A stretch of DNA of 6,398 nucleotides. It comes from Mycobacterium sp. (lineage in GTDB: Bacteria; Actinomycetota; Actinomycetes; Mycobacteriales; Mycobacteriaceae). The stretch spans positions 1-6,398 of the forward strand of contig JAQSXQ010000115.1 in assembly GCA_029256565.1 (NCBI GenBank), read 5' to 3'. A program made the translations under genes and the position numbers. Shown piece after piece: positions 5,394 to 6,398 of this stretch. Within the stretch, counting starts at the first letter, position 1; the number at the start of each line of letters is the position of its first letter. The notes beneath the pieces were generated by a model that saw nothing but the letters and a program-made list of their open reading frames with translations, was not told the DNA's origin and did not search any database.

Positions 5394-5825
5394 GTGTCGC
5401 AAGACGAGAACATTGCCGCCGTCGTCACCAGTGCGGCGTCCAACGCGGCACAGGACATCGGCGGCTTCATCCGGGCCAAGCGGGAGGCCGCGCACGTTTC
5501 GGTGAGGCAACTCGCCGAGCAGGCCGGGGTGAGCAACCCCTACCTGAGCCAGATCGAACGTGGGCTGCGCAAGCCGTCAGCCGACGTGCTCAGCCAGATC
5601 GCCAAGGCTCTGCGGGTTTCCGCTGAAGTGCTCTACGTCCAGGCCGGAATGCTGGAGCCGACCGAACGGAGCGAAGTGCGGGACGCAATCGTCGCCGACG
5701 CTGCCATCACCGAGCGGCAGAAGCAGGTGCTGCTCGACATCTACACCTCCTTCGTTCAGCAGAACGAGGCGGTGGCAGTCGAAGCGACGTCCGTCGTCAT
5801 CGACGAGGAACCCGGGACGGACTGA
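5394..5825 (+). CDS. XRE-family transcriptional regulator (Rv0474-like)
   Basis: This 143-residue cytosolic DNA-binding protein has a Cro/C1-type helix-turn-helix at about residues 25-83. The recognition portion is SVRQLAEQAGVSNPYLSQIE, followed by RGLRKPSADVLSQIAKALRV, a block I recognise as nearly identical to M. tuberculosis Rv0474. The region after residue 90 (EVRDAIVADAAITERQKQVLLDIY) is helical and probably serves dimerisation; the acidic tail is variable. Rv0474 has, as I recall, been described as a copper-responsive regulator acting on rpoB; that report is from memory and has not been shown for this protein. The start is set by the ribosome binding site at 5379-5385, and a promoter is visible just upstream with an inverted repeat over its -35 box. 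hbhA follows after 61 nt in the same direction, so read-through from this promoter into hbhA is likely. Confidence 0.93.
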   Translation: MSQDENIAAVVTSAASNAAQDIGGFIRAKREAAHVSVRQLAEQAGVSNPYLSQIERGLRKPSADVLSQIAKALRVSAEVLYVQAGMLEPTERSEVRDAIVADAAITERQKQVLLDIYTSFVQQNEAVAVEATSVVIDEEPGTD

Positions 5826-5886
5826 GGTCCGCGCATCCGATCGACGAAGAAACAATCCGAAGAATTCCGAGAAGGGAAACACTGAC
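5826..5886 (+). other. XRE-hbhA intergenic spacer with phased short repeats
   Basis: This 61-nt spacer is A-rich compared with its surroundings. It holds atccga at 5835-5840 and 5855-5860 and the variant ttccga at 5865-5870, spaced 20 and 10 bp apart. I see no clear -10 box and no terminator, which fits read-through from the XRE gene to hbhA. Confidence 0.3.
5871..5877 (+). promoter_or_regulatory. Ribosome binding site of hbhA
   Basis: GAAGGGA at 5871-5877 ends 9 nt before ATG 5887 and supports that start. Confidence 0.5.
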
Positions 5887-6398
5887 ATGGCCGACAAGAA
5901 CCAGACCAACATCGAAGACCTCAAGGCTCCGCTGCTCGCTGCCGTCGGTGCGGCCGACCTGGCGCTCGCCACGGTCAACGAGATCGTCGCGACCCTGCGT
6001 GAGCGTGCCGGCGACGCGCGCAGCGACGCCGAGGCGCGCGTCGAAGAGGCCCGGGCCAACCTGAACAAGCTGCAGGAAGACCTGCCGAGCCAGGTGGGCG
6101 AGATCCGCGAGCGCCTCAACGCCGACGAGCTGCGCAAGGCCGCCGAGGGCTACGCCGACAACGCGACCACCACGTACAACCGGCTCGTCGAGCGTGGCGA
6201 GGAAGCGCTGGCCCGCCTGCGCAGCCAGCCCGCCCTCGAGGACGCCGCCAGCCGCGTCGAGACCGTCACCGACCAGGCCGTCGAGCTGACCCAGGACGCG
6301 CTCGGCACCGTTGCCACGCAGACCCGCGCCGTCGGTGAGCGTGCCGCCAAGCTGGTCGGCGTCGAGCTGCCCAAGCGCGCCGAGAAGGCCGCCGAGCC
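5887..6398 (+). CDS. hbhA: Heparin-binding hemagglutinin HBHA (3' end outside window)
   Basis: The frame from ATG 5887 is open to the window edge, giving 170 residues of a protein that is about 199 long in M. tuberculosis (Rv0475). HBHA is a surface-exposed adhesin that binds heparan sulfate on epithelial cells through a lysine-rich C-terminal tail. In fast growers it has also been linked to aggregation and intracellular lipid bodies. The start MADKNQTNIEDLKAPLLAAVGAADLAL is the typical N-terminal hydrophobic helix. It is followed by a long charged coiled-coil region rich in Glu, Arg and Ala (about 40-130) and the LVGVELPKRAEKAAE segment that precedes the tail. The lysine repeats that bind heparin lie beyond 6398 and cannot be confirmed. 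No signal peptide is present, as is usual for HBHA. It lies 61 nt after the XRE gene and is probably co-transcribed with it. Confidence 0.93.
   Translation, partial: MADKNQTNIEDLKAPLLAAVGAADLALATVNEIVATLRERAGDARSDAEARVEEARANLNKLQEDLPSQVGEIRERLNADELRKAAEGYADNATTTYNRLVERGEEALARLRSQPALEDAASRVETVTDQAVELTQDALGTVATQTRAVGERAAKLVGVELPKRAEKAAE

Noticed and set aside
1..6398. CRISPR arrays, tRNA or rRNA genes
   Set aside because: No regularly spaced direct repeats, tRNA-like cloverleaf or rRNA-like sequence was seen on reading both strands.

Overview
The window looks like the chromosome of a non-tuberculous, probably rapidly growing Mycobacterium (Mycolicibacterium type). The DNA is GC-rich with strongly G/C-biased third codon positions. 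The gene set matches the M. tuberculosis icl1 (Rv0467) to hbhA (Rv0475) neighbourhood: isocitrate lyase, fadB2, a TetR regulator like Rv0472c, a DUF445 membrane protein like Rv0473, an XRE regulator like Rv0474, and hbhA. These assignments rest on recognising protein sequence from memory; no database was searched.

Layout, left to right. Positions 1-303 are the last 100 codons of aceA (icl1). A perfect 17-bp stem-loop (354-403) separates it from fadB2 (423-1277, + strand), a 3-hydroxybutyryl-CoA dehydrogenase. Next comes an accessory segment (about 1285-2297): one gene for a DUF559/Vsr-like predicted nuclease (1392-2255, +), bracketed by two stem-loops built from the same repeat, so that its outer ends are a 24-bp perfect inverted repeat. 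On the minus strand follow a PPK2-family polyphosphate kinase (2301-3167) and, upstream of it in the same direction, a TetR regulator (3172-3873), probably one operon. A short divergent region (3874-3961) carries a good -10 box for tetR and a near-perfect palindrome that could be the TetR operator. Rightward from there are the DUF445 membrane protein (3962-5302), an XRE regulator (5394-5825) with its own recognisable promoter, and hbhA (5887 to the window edge, incomplete).

How the genes may work together. aceA and fadB2 both serve growth on fatty acids and C2/C4 units (glyoxylate shunt and the hydroxybutyryl-CoA step). The tetR-ppk2 pair and the divergent DUF445 gene share a control region, so TetR may control both arms. 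The XRE gene probably has its own promoter and may co-transcribe with hbhA 61 nt downstream. Compared with M. tuberculosis as I recall it, the mycolate cyclopropane-synthase-type genes (umaA, pcaA) between fadB2 and tetR are absent, and the DUF559 unit and ppk2 stand in their place.

The most unusual signal is the repeat-bracketed DUF559 gene. Its arrangement resembles the REP/RAYT pattern (a nuclease-fold gene flanked by its own hairpin repeats), but with an unrelated protein family. This is a hypothesis from one locus only.
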